60,927 nt of DNA from Steroidobacteraceae bacterium. Its GTDB lineage: Bacteria > Pseudomonadota > Gammaproteobacteria > Steroidobacterales > Steroidobacteraceae. The translations under genes were made by a program, and so were the position numbers. Positions 34,538 to 43,873 of this stretch are shown piece after piece (position 1 is the stretch's first letter; every line of letters begins with the position of its first letter). Location of the stretch: assembly GCA_019187185.1 (NCBI GenBank), contig JABAQU010000013.1, forward strand, positions 1-60,927, in the 5' to 3' direction. The notes below the pieces were generated by a model. It saw nothing but the letters and a program-made list of their open reading frames with translations. It had not been told where the DNA came from and did not search any database.

Positions 34538-35449
34538 ATGAGTACAATCTGGATGCCGGCGCAAATGGCGCTGTTCGCGAGGATCGTCGACCTCAATGGC
34601 TTCTCCGCCGCGGCGCGTGCGCTCGGCGTGCCGAAGGCTGCGGCGAGCCGCTCGATCGCGGAACTCGAGGCGGCGCTCGGCGTGCGACTGCTCGAGCGTA
34701 CGACACGCCGCATTCACCTGACGCCCGTCGGGCGCCTGCTGTATCCCCATTGCCGACGCATCGTCGACGAGGCCGACGCCGCGCGCGCGCGCGCGGCCGA
34801 GGCGATCTCGACGCACGGCGGGCCATTGCGGGTACGCGCCGATCCGACCTACGGACGCGTGCTGCTCGCGCCGCTCGTGCCGCGTTTCCTCGAACGCTTC
34901 CCCGACGTGCCGCTCGATGTGGTCCTCCAGGGCGCCGATTTCGAGGACGGTGCTCAGTGGGACGTGGCCGTGCACATCGGCGCGATCGACGATCCGCGTT
35001 ACGTGTGCCGCGAACTCGGTGCGCCGCCCGCGGTGCTGTGCGCCACACCCGCCTACCTGAAGGAGCACGGCACACCTGCGAAACCGGTGGAGCTGCGCGG
35101 TCACGCGCTGCTGACGCCGGCCGCCACGGGGCCGGAGTACCGGGTGCAGCTGCATCGCGGCGCCGCGCAGCGCGAGGAGATCGCCGTGCATCCGAAGCTC
35201 GCGGTGAGTGACCCGGCGGTGGTTCACGCCTCGACCGCGGCGGGGCTCGGCATCGGGCTCTTGCCGGAGTTCCTGTGTCGCCAGGGGCTCGCCACCGGGA
35301 AACTCGTGCGTGTGCTGCCCAACTGGTCGCTGCCGGCGACCTCGCCGGTATGTGCGGTCTACCCGGCCACCTTGGCCAATGACCGGCGCGTGCAGGTCTG
35401 CGTCGAATTCCTCGCGGCCAACGTGATCCCCGCGCTCGCGGCGCCTTAG
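34538..35449 (+). CDS. LysR family transcriptional regulator
   Basis: This 303-residue regulator has an N-terminal winged helix-turn-helix ([20 protein letters not shown]...[21 protein letters not shown], residues 8-60) and a periplasmic-binding-like effector domain. It is divergent from the aldo/keto reductase gene, with a 48-base gap that would hold its operator, and probably controls that gene. It ends 22 bases before the acyl-CoA dehydrogenase gene on the same strand. The effector is unknown. Confidence 0.88.
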   Translation: MSTIWMPAQMALFARIVDLNGFSAAARALGVPKAAASRSIAELEAALGVRLLERTTRRIHLTPVGRLLYPHCRRIVDEADAARARAAEAISTHGGPLRVRADPTYGRVLLAPLVPRFLERFPDVPLDVVLQGADFEDGAQWDVAVHIGAIDDPRYVCRELGAPPAVLCATPAYLKEHGTPAKPVELRGHALLTPAATGPEYRVQLHRGAAQREEIAVHPKLAVSDPAVVHASTAAGLGIGLLPEFLCRQGLATGKLVRVLPNWSLPATSPVCAVYPATLANDRRVQVCVEFLAANVIPALAAP

Positions 35450-35471
35450 ACTAGCGGCACGGAGGACACGC

Positions 35472-37256
35472 ATGTATCGAGCGCCGCTCAACGACCTGGT
35501 TTTCGTGCTGAACGGCCTGATCGGCGAGCACGCGCTGGATGGATGCCCGCAGTACGTTGATTATTCCGCCGACGTTGCCGACTCGATCCTCGGAGAAGGC
35601 GGCAAGTTCGCCGAAGATGTTCTTGCGCCGCTCTACCGGACCGGCGATGTGCAGGGTGCGCGCTGGACCCCCGACGGCGTCGTCACGACGCCCGGCTTCA
35701 AGGCGGCCTACCAGGCCTTTGTCGAGGCCGGCTGGAACCAGCTGACGGGCAATCCCGAGTTCGGCGGACAGGGGATGCCGCGCATGCTCGCGACCGCCGT
35801 GCAGGAGCTGTGGGCCGGGTCGAACCTCGCCTTCAAGCTCTGCCCGATGCTGACGCAAGGTGCGATCGAGGCGCTCGAGCTCTGCGGCAGCGACGCGCAG
35901 AAGCGGCAGTTCCTGCCCAGGATGATCCGCGGAGAATGGACGGGCACGATGGTGCTCACGGAACCGCAGGCCGGCTCCGATCTCGGCCAGATCCGCACGC
36001 GCGCCGCGCCCGCGGGCGATCACTACCGGCTCTTCGGCCAGAAGATCTTCATCACCTGGGGTGAGCACGATTTCACGTCGAACATCGTGCACATGGTGCT
36101 CGCGCGCATCGACGGTGCGCCGCCCGGCACGAAGGGCATTTCGCTCTTCATCGTGCCGAAGGTGCTGGTGAACGCGGACGGCTCGCTCGGCGCGCGCAAC
36201 GACGTGCAGTGCCAGTCGATCGAACACAAGCTCGGCATCCACGCGAGCCCGACCTGCGTGATGCAGTTCGGGGCGAAGGACGGCGCGGTCGGCTACCTCG
36301 TCGGCGAGGAGAACCGCGGCCTCGAGTACATGTTCATCATGATGAACGCGGCGCGGCTGTCGGTCGGGCTCGAGGGCTATGCGGTCGCGGGGCGCGCGTA
36401 CCAGACAGCGGCCGAATGGGCGCGCACGCGCGTGCAGGGGCGCCCGCCGGTCGCGGCGCCGCATGGCCCGGCGCCGATCATTCATTACCCCGACATCAAG
36501 CGGATGCTGCTGACGATCCGCGCGAACACCGAAGCGGCGCGCGCGCTCGCGATCTACGCCGCCGCGCAGCTCGACATCGCGCATGCCCATGCCGACGAAT
36601 CGAAGCGCGCGGCCGCCCAGGCGCGCGGCGACCTGCTCATCCCGGTCGTCAAGGCCTGGAGCACCGAGCTGGGAATCGAATCGGCCTCGCTCGGCGTGCA
36701 GGTGCACGGGGGCATGGGCTACATCGAGGAGACAGGAGCCGCGCAGGCCTACCGCGACGTGCGCATCACGACGATCTACGAAGGCACGACCGGCATCCAG
36801 GCGAATGACCTCCTCGGCCGCAAGCTCGGGCGCGACCGCGGCGCGGCGATGGCGGCGCTGCTCGCGGACGTGGCGCACGATCTCGAGGCGATCACGTCGG
36901 ACGATTCGTCGGTCCACGCCGCCAAACACGGTGCGCTCGAAGGGGTCGCAGAGCTCGCGCAGGCGACGAAGTCGCTGCTCGGGCTGCTCGGCAGCGCGCA
37001 GGATCGCGCGCTCGCTGTCGCGGTCCCGTACCTCAAGCTGACCGGTACCGTGCTCGGTGGCTGGTTGCACGCGAAGGCAGCCGCGCTCGCGGCGCAGCGC
37101 CTGGCATCCGGCGGCGGCGACGCGGATTTCTACCGCGGCAAACTCGCGACCGCCCGCTTCTACGCCGAGCACCTGTTGCCGAATGCGGAGGCGCTCGCGC
37201 GCATTGTGCAGGGCGGTGGCGCGGCGGTGGCGGAGGTCGACGCGGCGCTCCTGTGA
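35472..37256 (+). CDS. Acyl-CoA dehydrogenase (DmdC/long-type)
   Basis: This 594-residue FAD enzyme introduces a trans-2 double bond in an acyl-CoA. It is of the long class with an extra C-terminal domain, as in 3-methylmercaptopropionyl-CoA dehydrogenase-like proteins. Motifs: [30 protein letters not shown] (FAD/substrate), [41 protein letters not shown] and the catalytic-Glu segment [25 protein letters not shown] lies 9 bases before ATG 35472. Substrate chain length cannot be fixed from sequence; with fadD in the window a fatty-acid role is simplest. Confidence 0.88.
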   Translation: MYRAPLNDLVFVLNGLIGEHALDGCPQYVDYSADVADSILGEGGKFAEDVLAPLYRTGDVQGARWTPDGVVTTPGFKAAYQAFVEAGWNQLTGNPEFGGQGMPRMLATAVQELWAGSNLAFKLCPMLTQGAIEALELCGSDAQKRQFLPRMIRGEWTGTMVLTEPQAGSDLGQIRTRAAPAGDHYRLFGQKIFITWGEHDFTSNIVHMVLARIDGAPPGTKGISLFIVPKVLVNADGSLGARNDVQCQSIEHKLGIHASPTCVMQFGAKDGAVGYLVGEENRGLEYMFIMMNAARLSVGLEGYAVAGRAYQTAAEWARTRVQGRPPVAAPHGPAPIIHYPDIKRMLLTIRANTEAARALAIYAAAQLDIAHAHADESKRAAAQARGDLLIPVVKAWSTELGIESASLGVQVHGGMGYIEETGAAQAYRDVRITTIYEGTTGIQANDLLGRKLGRDRGAAMAALLADVAHDLEAITSDDSSVHAAKHGALEGVAELAQATKSLLGLLGSAQDRALAVAVPYLKLTGTVLGGWLHAKAAALAAQRLASGGGDADFYRGKLATARFYAEHLLPNAEALARIVQGGGAAVAEVDAALL

Positions 37257-37368
37257 GGGCGCCGCGCAACGCCCTGCGACGTGGCGTGATGTCCCGTGCA
37301 CCCTGGTTCGAGCCCCCGTTGTCCGTGCACGTCAACACCCGGACACCCGGCGCATTTTCGTCCGCCTG

Positions 37369-37397
37369 TTGACATGCACGGCACGCAAAGTCGCAAT
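37369..37397 (+). promoter_or_regulatory. Possible sigma-70 promoter before the Tat-type aldo/keto reductase
   Basis: A perfect TTGACA (37369-37374) is followed after 17 bases by CGCAAT (37392-37397), a weak -10. The pair lies in the 177-bp gap upstream of the gene at 37434. Confidence 0.35.
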
Positions 37398-37433
37398 GGG
37401 TAGCTCGTCATTCGAACCCCACGGCAACGACAC

Positions 37434-38378
37434 ATGAATCGCAGGGAACTGTTGGGCCAGGCCGCCGGTGTCGCGACCGCAGCCGCCTTCGGAGCGACGG
37501 GCGCGGCCGGCGCTTCCGGGGCGATTGGCGCCGCTGCGCCCGAGAATGACAGCGGCGCGCTGATTGCGCGCCGGATCCCGTCGAGCGGCGAGGCGCTTCC
37601 CGTGATCGGGCTCGGGACGTCCGGGCCGTTCGAAGTCGGCACCGAGGCGGACGCGCGCGCGCCGCTGCGTGAGGTGATCGACGCATTCTTCGACGGCGGC
37701 GGGCGGCTGATCGACACCTCGCCGATGTACTCGACCGCCGAGCGCGTGCTCGGGGACCTGCTGTCGCCCGTGCAGCAGCAGCGCTGCTTCATGGCCACGA
37801 AAGTGTGGGCCGACGGCGCAGCGGCGGGTATCGCCCAGATGCGGGAATCCGCGCGCCTGCTGCGTCACGCACCGCTCGATCTCATCCAGGTGCACAATTT
37901 GCGCGACGTCGATGCGCACCTCGCGACGCTGCGCGCGTGGCAAGCCGAGGGCAAGGTGCGCCATGTCGGCGTCACGCACTACACGGCCTCTGCCCACGCC
38001 GATCTCGAGCGGGTGATCGAACGGCACCGGCCCGATTTCGTGCAGTTCAACTATTCGGCGGCGACGCGCGACGCCGAGCGGCGCCTGCTGCCGCTCGCGG
38101 CGGAGCGTGGCGTTGCCGTGATCGTCAATCGCGCTTTCGAAGACGGCAGGCTGTTCGCGCGGCTCAAGGGCGTGCCGCTGCCGCCGTGGGCCGCGGAATT
38201 CGACGCGACGAGCTGGGCACAGGTGCTGCTGAAGTTCGTGATCGCGCACCCGGCCGTCACCTGCGTGATCCCGGCGACCGGCAAGGTACGCAACCAGCTC
38301 GACAACCTCGCAGCCGGCCGCGGGCGGCTGCCGGATGCTACGGCGCTGAAGAAGATCGCCGCCGCGGTCGCCGCGTGA
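37434..38378 (+). CDS. Aldo/keto reductase with Tat-like signal
   Basis: This 314-residue aldo/keto reductase is preceded by a twin-arginine-like leader (MNRRELLGQAAGVATAAAFG, with an Ala/Gly-rich run to about 36), suggesting folded export with bound cofactor. The catalytic residues are LIDTSPMYSTAERVLGDLL (Asp, Tyr), MATKVWA (Lys) and IQVHNLRD (His). The barrel is shorter than that of the neighbour at 33497. Cofactor use in the periplasm is unusual and unproven. Its last 41 bases overlap the convergent lipase-CHAT gene. Confidence 0.83.
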   Translation: MNRRELLGQAAGVATAAAFGATGAAGASGAIGAAAPENDSGALIARRIPSSGEALPVIGLGTSGPFEVGTEADARAPLREVIDAFFDGGGRLIDTSPMYSTAERVLGDLLSPVQQQRCFMATKVWADGAAAGIAQMRESARLLRHAPLDLIQVHNLRDVDAHLATLRAWQAEGKVRHVGVTHYTASAHADLERVIERHRPDFVQFNYSAATRDAERRLLPLAAERGVAVIVNRAFEDGRLFARLKGVPLPPWAAEFDATSWAQVLLKFVIAHPAVTCVIPATGKVRNQLDNLAAGRGRLPDATALKKIAAAVAA

Positions 38379-41300
38379 CGGGCGGCGCCTTGGCGCCGGG
38401 CTTCAGCGCGAATTGCGGATCGCCATAGTGGAGATAATCCGCCCAGTCGGGTGATCGCAGCGCCTGCACTGCATGCCGCGCGGCGAGCAGTGCCCCGCCG
38501 ATCGAGGCGCCGCCGACGAGCGCCGTGTAGAACGTGTCGGCGCAGGTGGCCGCAGCCGCATCGCCGACCGGCCAGTACGTGCCGACGAAATTCGCGATGC
38601 CGGCCCGCAGCCAGGCCTCGGCTACACTGGTGCCCGCCGCGAGCCCCGCGACGCGCGATGCGCGCACGCCCGGCGCTCCGGGCGCACCGGGCATCCGGCG
38701 GGCCCCGCGCGCGCGCCCCGATTCGCAGGCATTGAAGAACACGAGCGCCGGCAGCTGCGCGAGCGACACGAGATCGGCCCCGGTCACGACGCCGTCGCTG
38801 ACGATGAGGCCGCTCGACTGCGGCGTGCCGGGGTCGAACGCCGCGTGCCCGGCATAGTGCACGACGTCGTAATCGCCCGATTCGAACTCGGCGAGCACAC
38901 GGGCACGCGTCGCCGCGGCGCCCTCCACGAGCGTCAGACGTGCATCAAGGAGACCGCGAAAGATGTCGCGTACCCGTGCGCCCTCGCGCGCCGCGCCCGG
39001 GAGGTCCTCGGTCGGGTTCACCACGAGCAGCACGGTGAGCGTGGTATCCGCGCGGCGGCGCTCGCTGAAGCGCGCAACGCCGAGGTTCGCGGCCGCGAAG
39101 CGTCGCGAGAGGCCCGCCCGGATCGCCGGCGACCATGACCCGAGCGTCAGCATTTCCCATGGCAGGCGGCTCGTCTCGACGTCGTTGACGACGCTCAGCG
39201 GATTCGCCTTCGACGCCGCGAGCGCGGCGAGCACGTTCGGATGCAGCACGAGTTTCGCGAGCCTTGCGCCGAGGCGCGTGACCCGTGCGGCCGTGAAGCG
39301 CTCGTCGTCGAGCTGCCGCAGCAGGGCATCGAGGTCGCGCCGCGCGAAACGCTGCGACTCGGCGATCACCGCGGCCTGCTCGCCCGGCGTGAGCGCCGCC
39401 GCGCGCCAGGTTTCGGTACCGGCATCGGATGCGACCCGCTCGACGAAAAGATGTGCCAGTCGCGGTACGGTGGAGACGTTCGCCGCGATCTCCCGACGCG
39501 CACGCGTGGCCGGGCCTTTGTGCACCCGGATCCGCAGGTCGTCGGAATCCACTTCGCGCGTGAGCGCGGCCGCGAGGCGCGCGATCGCACGATGCTCCGC
39601 CGCACCGCGCACGACGAACACGATACGGTCGAGGCGCGAGCCGGGCGCGCCGCGCTGTCGGAGGTAGCCGCGCAGCTGGGCTGCAAACGACAGTGTCGCC
39701 GGCATGCCCGAACCTGCGCCCCACGGCACCGTGGCGATCGATCGGATGCCGCCGCGCCCGCAGAAGCGCGCGACGCTGTCGGCAGCGAGCTCGACCGTGC
39801 CGGCATCGAGATCGGCAAAGCGCCCGAGGCCGACGATCACGACGTGCGCGGCGTGCGGCAGGCGGCCGGCTGCGGGCAGCGCCGTGACCTGGCCGGCGCG
39901 GCCTGGCAGCATGCGCCGCTCGTCGAATTCCGCGATGGCGCCACCGAGCCGGGCATCGATCGCAGCGACGGCGCCGGCGGGCGGGACACCGTGGTACACA
40001 CCGACGGCGAGCGCCTCGGCCGAGGCCGCGGCGATGTCACCCCGGGTGATCTCGATGTCGAGCACTTCGCCTGTGCCACCGCGCCGCGCACGCCGTGTCG
40101 GCTGCGCGGCCGCGCGTGCAGGCGGTGCGCGCAGCGCGAGTTTCGGGGGATCGTTCAGCGTCTCGAGGAAGATCCGGCGTTCGTCGGCGCTGAGCGCGTG
40201 CCAGTCGATCTTGCCGCGGTGCGTGCGCCTGAGACCGGCGTCGGTAATCCGCGCGGCCGCACGCGACGCGAGGGGCCGTCGGTCCGGCAGGCGGCGTGTC
40301 ACGCCCGCACGCAGGATGTCGACCACCGCCGCAGTGACGATGCGGTTCGTCGTCAGCTCGCTGTGACCTTCGCGGATGTAGTACGTGCGCACGCCGGGCA
40401 GCTCCGCGAGCGCGAGCGGCACGGTGCCGTCGCCGTCCTGGGTGACGGTGTAGGCAAAATCGGCGCCGGCACGCTCGATCGCGGTCACGGTGGGCCGCGC
40501 GTATCCCGCGATCAGCGTCATGCGCCCATCGCCACCTGCGAGACCCCGCAGCGCACTGCGCGCGCCGGCGAGGAGCAGGGGGTCGGGACGGGGACCCTTT
40601 TCGGGCCACACGGCGGCATCGAACAGGTCGATGCCGGTCGCGCCTTCGGCCGGCAACAGCTCGTACAGGCCCGGGAATGTCGAGTAGACCTCGTTGGCGA
40701 GCGTCTCGGCGCTGTGGAACTGGTCGAGCATCGCGAGCTTGCGCACCACCGCATAGGTGCCGCGCAGTGCCTGCACCGGCGCGAACGAGCCGGAATTCGG
40801 CGTGCCGAGCATCACGAGGCGCTCGATGCGTTCGCTCCCCGGCAGCGCGAGCGCGGCGCGCGCCACGAGCCCGCCCATGCTGTGCGCCACGACGCGCACG
40901 CGTGGCGCCGGATCACGCGCGACGGTTGCCGCAAACTCGCGCCCGAGATCGACGACGCTGCGCCGCCAGTCGTAATCGTGGAGACGCGGGGAGAAGCCCG
41001 CGATCACGAGGTGCAATTCCAGCCTGAGGAAGTTGTAGAGCAGCACGCCCATGGCCCGCACAGGCGTGTGGGGCCGCAGCGCGATCTCGCGCAGACGACC
41101 GATCGCGATGTCGATCGGGTCGAGCCACAGGATGTCGCGCGGCAGGCCGTGGCCACGCGGCTTGCCGAGCTGCGAGCCCATGATGCCCGGCAGGATGTAA
41201 ACACGTGGTCCGCCGCGATCGCGCCGCGCGGCGGCGCGGCGCGCGAGTACCGCGAGCTCTGCGTAGGCCGCGGCGCCGAAGTAATCGACGAGCGCGGCGC

Positions 41301-41403
41301 GCTGCGCGCCGCTCGCGAGCAGGCGCACGATGGCCGCATCGCCGAGATCGAGCCGGTCGTAGGGGGTGACGTGCGTCGCGGCGGGATGCGGTGCGTCGCT
41401 CAC
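38338..41403 (-). CDS. Lipase (LCAT/PGAP1-like)-CHAT protease fusion protein
   Basis: This 1021-residue protein has three parts. Residues about 65-370 form an alpha/beta hydrolase of the LCAT/PGAP1 lipase type: oxyanion region YILPGIMGSQLG, nucleophile Ser175 in AHSMGG, Asp325 in QDGDGTVP, His347 in EGHSEL. Residues about 446-640 resemble the leucyl-aminopeptidase N-terminal/macro-type fold (LDIEITRGDIAAASAEALAV, HVVIVGLGRF). Residues about 735-1000 are a CHAT caspase-like domain with LPWEMLTLG, His853 in VHYAGHAAFD, Cys893 in FFNACESG and GTYWPVGD. Both active sites look complete. No signal peptide is visible, so it is probably cytosolic. No ATG fits; GTG 41403 is the best start. It is divergent from an EamA gene only 9 bases away. 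Function is unknown; a protease-controlled lipase in stress or defence is a reasonable hypothesis. Confidence 0.85.
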   Translation of the reverse strand: MSDAPHPAATHVTPYDRLDLGDAAIVRLLASGAQRAALVDYFGAAAYAELAVLARRAAARRDRGGPRVYILPGIMGSQLGKPRGHGLPRDILWLDPIDIAIGRLREIALRPHTPVRAMGVLLYNFLRLELHLVIAGFSPRLHDYDWRRSVVDLGREFAATVARDPAPRVRVVAHSMGGLVARAALALPGSERIERLVMLGTPNSGSFAPVQALRGTYAVVRKLAMLDQFHSAETLANEVYSTFPGLYELLPAEGATGIDLFDAAVWPEKGPRPDPLLLAGARSALRGLAGGDGRMTLIAGYARPTVTAIERAGADFAYTVTQDGDGTVPLALAELPGVRTYYIREGHSELTTNRIVTAAVVDILRAGVTRRLPDRRPLASRAAARITDAGLRRTHRGKIDWHALSADERRIFLETLNDPPKLALRAPPARAAAQPTRRARRGGTGEVLDIEITRGDIAAASAEALAVGVYHGVPPAGAVAAIDARLGGAIAEFDERRMLPGRAGQVTALPAAGRLPHAAHVVIVGLGRFADLDAGTVELAADSVARFCGRGGIRSIATVPWGAGSGMPATLSFAAQLRGYLRQRGAPGSRLDRIVFVVRGAAEHRAIARLAAALTREVDSDDLRIRVHKGPATRARREIAANVSTVPRLAHLFVERVASDAGTETWRAAALTPGEQAAVIAESQRFARRDLDALLRQLDDERFTAARVTRLGARLAKLVLHPNVLAALAASKANPLSVVNDVETSRLPWEMLTLGSWSPAIRAGLSRRFAAANLGVARFSERRRADTTLTVLLVVNPTEDLPGAAREGARVRDIFRGLLDARLTLVEGAAATRARVLAEFESGDYDVVHYAGHAAFDPGTPQSSGLIVSDGVVTGADLVSLAQLPALVFFNACESGRARGARRMPGAPGAPGVRASRVAGLAAGTSVAEAWLRAGIANFVGTYWPVGDAAAATCADTFYTALVGGASIGGALLAARHAVQALRSPDWADYLHYGDPQFALKPGAKAPPVTRRPRRRSSSAP

Positions 41404-41412
41404 GCATTCATT

Positions 41413-42360
41413 ATGCCTTATGCTTGCGGCCCCACAGTGCGCTCGCGCGTCTTCGTCGTTGCACTCGTCGCGCTCCTTGCGGGCGCGCTGGCCATTGCCT
41501 GGGCCGGGATCTTCGTGCGCCTGTCGGAGACCGGGCCCACGGCTTCCGCATTCTGGCGCGGTGCGCTCGCGCTGCCCTTGCTCGCCGTGTGGGCGCGGCT
41601 CGAGGCCCGCAGTGACAGGCGATCCGGCCGCACGCGCCGTCGCGGCTTCGACCGCACGGTACTCTGGTGCGGCATCGCGTTCGCGGCCGACCTCTATTTC
41701 TGGCACCTCGCCCTGCTGAAGACATCGGTCGCGGCCGCGACGCTCGAAGCCAACCTCGCGCCCCTCGTGATGGTGCTGCTCGCCTGGCTCGTGTTCCGCG
41801 AGCGCGTATCACGCCGTGCGCTCGCCGGCATCGCACTCGCGCTCGCCGGCGTCGTGCTGGTGATCGCGCCGAAGTTCGAGGGCGGGGGGCACGGTTCGCT
41901 CGCGGGGGATGCGCTCGGCATCGCGACCGCGTTCTTCTACGGCGTGTACCTGCTGACGGTTGCGCGCCTGCGCGCCGACCGCGGCACCGGCAGCCTCATG
42001 TTCTGGAGCACGCTCGTGTCCGCGATCGCGCTGTTGCCGATCGCGCTGACCGAGACTTTCCTGCCGGATACGGCGCGCGGTCTTGCCACCCTGGTCGGGC
42101 TCGCTCTCGTCGCGCAGTTCCTCGGGCAGGGGCTCATCGCGTTTGCGCTCGCGCATCTGCCGACTTCCTTCGGGGCGACGGGACTGTACGTGCAGCCGGT
42201 GGCGAGCGCCGTCTACGCGTGGTGGCTCCTCGGCGAGGCACTCGCGCCGATCCAGCTGGTCGGCGGCGCCCTGGTGCTGGTCGCGATCGCGCTCGCGCGG
42301 TCGGGTGCCGTCCCCGCGCGCGCAACACCCGCCCTCAGCCGAGCGCGTTCGCCGCGATGA
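41413..42360 (+). CDS. EamA/DMT family transporter
   Basis: This 315-residue inner-membrane protein has ten predicted helices in two EamA repeats (first half GALAIAWAGIFVRLSETGPTA...VLLAWLVFRERVSRRALAG; second half GIATAFFYGVYLL...GLYVQPVASAVYAWWLLGE). It probably exports a metabolite or amino acid. ATG 41413 starts 9 bases from the divergent lipase-CHAT start with no clear Shine-Dalgarno; GTG 41437 is an alternative, and leaderless translation is possible. The 3' end overlaps oxyR by 26 bases. Confidence 0.86.
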   Translation: MPYACGPTVRSRVFVVALVALLAGALAIAWAGIFVRLSETGPTASAFWRGALALPLLAVWARLEARSDRRSGRTRRRGFDRTVLWCGIAFAADLYFWHLALLKTSVAAATLEANLAPLVMVLLAWLVFRERVSRRALAGIALALAGVVLVIAPKFEGGGHGSLAGDALGIATAFFYGVYLLTVARLRADRGTGSLMFWSTLVSAIALLPIALTETFLPDTARGLATLVGLALVAQFLGQGLIAFALAHLPTSFGATGLYVQPVASAVYAWWLLGEALAPIQLVGGALVLVAIALARSGAVPARATPALSRARSPR

Positions 42361-43234
42361 CCTTCGCGACCGCCTCGATGGCCTCGCGCCGCGCGCTCGT
42401 CCTGCGCCAGACGATGCCGATGCGGCGCTGGGGCGCCGGCTTCACGAACGGTCGCACGACGACACCGCGGGCCGCGCCGTAGGCGCCGCGCGTCGCGAGT
42501 TCGGGCAGCAGCGTGACGCCGACGCCCGAGGCGACCATCTGGCGCAGCGTCTCGAGGCTCGTGGCCCGAAAGTCCTGCTTTTCGTGCATGCCGGCGCGGC
42601 TGCACACGTCGAGCGCCTGGTCACGCAGGCAATGCCCGTCCTCGAGCAGCAGCACCGTTTCGCCGGCAAGGTCGGTCTTGCGCACGGCGCCGTCGGCGGC
42701 GAGGCGATGGCCTGCCGGCGCGGCGAGCATGAACGGCTCGTCATAGAGCGCGTGCACCTCGAGGCCCTCGAGATCGACGGGCAGCGCGAGCACCCCTGCG
42801 TCGATGTCTCCGGCCCGCAGGCGCTCGAGCATCGGCGCGGTCTGGTACTCGTAGAGCATCAGTTCGAGGCGCGGCAGCGCACGACGGATGCGCGCCGTGA
42901 CCCGCGGCAGCAGGTACGGCCCGATCGTCGGCAGGAGCGCGAGGCGCAGCCGGCCCGCGAGCGGGTCGCCGAAGGTGCGCGCGATCTCGACCACATCGTC
43001 GGCGGCCTCGAGCATCGTGCGCGCGCGCGCGACGATGCGCCGGCCGGCTGCGGTCAGCGAGGCGCGCCGCGGCCCGCGCTCGATCAGCTGCACGCCGAGG
43101 CCGGCCTCGAGCTTCTTCAGCTGCGCCGAGAGCGTCGGCTGGCTCACGTGGCACGCGGTCGCGGCGCGTCCGAAATGCTGCGTGTCGGCGACGGCGACGA
43201 GGTAGCGCAGGTCCCTGAGCTTGATGTCTGGCAT
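42335..43234 (-). CDS. oxyR: Peroxide-sensing LysR regulator OxyR
   Basis: This 299-residue LysR regulator has HTH QHFGRAATACHVSQPTLSAQLKKLE at the N-terminus. The redox-active cysteine pair is present: Cys202 in LLEDGHCLRDQ and Cys211 nine residues later, the spacing of E. coli Cys199/Cys208, followed by FRATSLETLRQMVASG and GVTLLPELA. Hydrogen peroxide oxidises the pair and activates transcription. It is divergent from ahpC-ahpD across a 99-bp region that contains an OxyR-type palindrome, so it almost certainly controls them and itself. Confidence 0.93.
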   Translation of the reverse strand: MPDIKLRDLRYLVAVADTQHFGRAATACHVSQPTLSAQLKKLEAGLGVQLIERGPRRASLTAAGRRIVARARTMLEAADDVVEIARTFGDPLAGRLRLALLPTIGPYLLPRVTARIRRALPRLELMLYEYQTAPMLERLRAGDIDAGVLALPVDLEGLEVHALYDEPFMLAAPAGHRLAADGAVRKTDLAGETVLLLEDGHCLRDQALDVCSRAGMHEKQDFRATSLETLRQMVASGVGVTLLPELATRGAYGAARGVVVRPFVKPAPQRRIGIVWRRTSARREAIEAVAKVIAANALG

Positions 43235-43270
43235 AGATAGAATCTATCATAATGATCAGATCAATTCATT
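43235..43270. promoter_or_regulatory. Putative OxyR operator between oxyR and ahpC
   Basis: A palindrome GATAGA-A-TCTATC (43236-43248) resembles the ATAG..CTAT half-sites of OxyR and is followed by a second AT-rich imperfect dyad (ATGATCAGATCAATTCAT, about 43252-43269). The region is conspicuously AT-rich and adjoins the oxyR start. Confidence 0.55.
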
Positions 43271-43333
43271 GGATGTATGGGTGCGCCGCGGCGAGAATGC
43301 CGCCGTTCCATCGGTTCACCTGGAGAGAAGATC

Positions 43334-43873
43334 ATGTTGGGCATCGGGCAGAAGTTTCCGCAGTACGCGCTGACCGGCGTCGTGTCGAACGACATGGCGA
43401 ACGCGTTCCAGCCGTTCACGAACGACAGTTTCAAGGGCAAGTGGCAGGTGGTGTTCTTCTGGCCGAAGGACTTCACGTTCGTGTGCCCGACCGAGATTGC
43501 CGCGTTCGGCAAGCTCGAGAAGGAATTCCGTGCGCGCGACGCACAGTTGCTCGGCGCCTCGATCGACAGCGAGTTCGTGCACCTCGCATGGCGGCGCGAG
43601 AAGGACGAGCTGAAGGCGCTGCCCTTCCCGATGCTCGCCGACTTGAAGCGCGAACTGTCGGCCGCGCTCGGTATCCTCGATCCGGTGGCCGGCGTCGCGC
43701 AGCGCGCGACCTACATCGTCGACCCGGAAGGCGTGATCCGCTTCGTGTACGTGACCGACCTCGATGTCGGCCGCAGTCCCGAGGAAGTGCTGCGCGTGCT
43801 CGATGCGCTGCAGACCGACGAGCTCTGCCCCTGCAACTGGCAGAAGGGCGACGAGACGCTGAAGGCTGCGTGA
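43334..43873 (+). CDS. ahpC: Peroxiredoxin AhpC (alkyl hydroperoxide reductase)
   Basis: This 179-residue two-Cys peroxiredoxin reduces H2O2 and organic hydroperoxides. Peroxidatic Cys51 lies in WPKDFTFVCPTEI; the resolving Cys is near the C-terminus in DELCPCNWQKGDETL, a form found in AhpC proteins paired with AhpD rather than AhpF. GGAGAGAAG lies just before ATG 43334. The stop overlaps ahpD (TGATG), so the two are co-translated, under OxyR control from the divergent gene. Confidence 0.92.
   Translation: MLGIGQKFPQYALTGVVSNDMANAFQPFTNDSFKGKWQVVFFWPKDFTFVCPTEIAAFGKLEKEFRARDAQLLGASIDSEFVHLAWRREKDELKALPFPMLADLKRELSAALGILDPVAGVAQRATYIVDPEGVIRFVYVTDLDVGRSPEEVLRVLDALQTDELCPCNWQKGDETLKAA

Noticed and set aside
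37301-37318. tRNA T-arm-like string GGTTCGAGCCC
   Set aside because: The flanking bases do not form the 5-bp T stem and no acceptor, D or anticodon arm surrounds it; at most a chance match.
41404-41706. N-terminal extension of the lipase-CHAT protein
   Set aside because: It is antisense to the EamA transporter and has low-complexity composition; GTG 41403 starts the recognisable protein.
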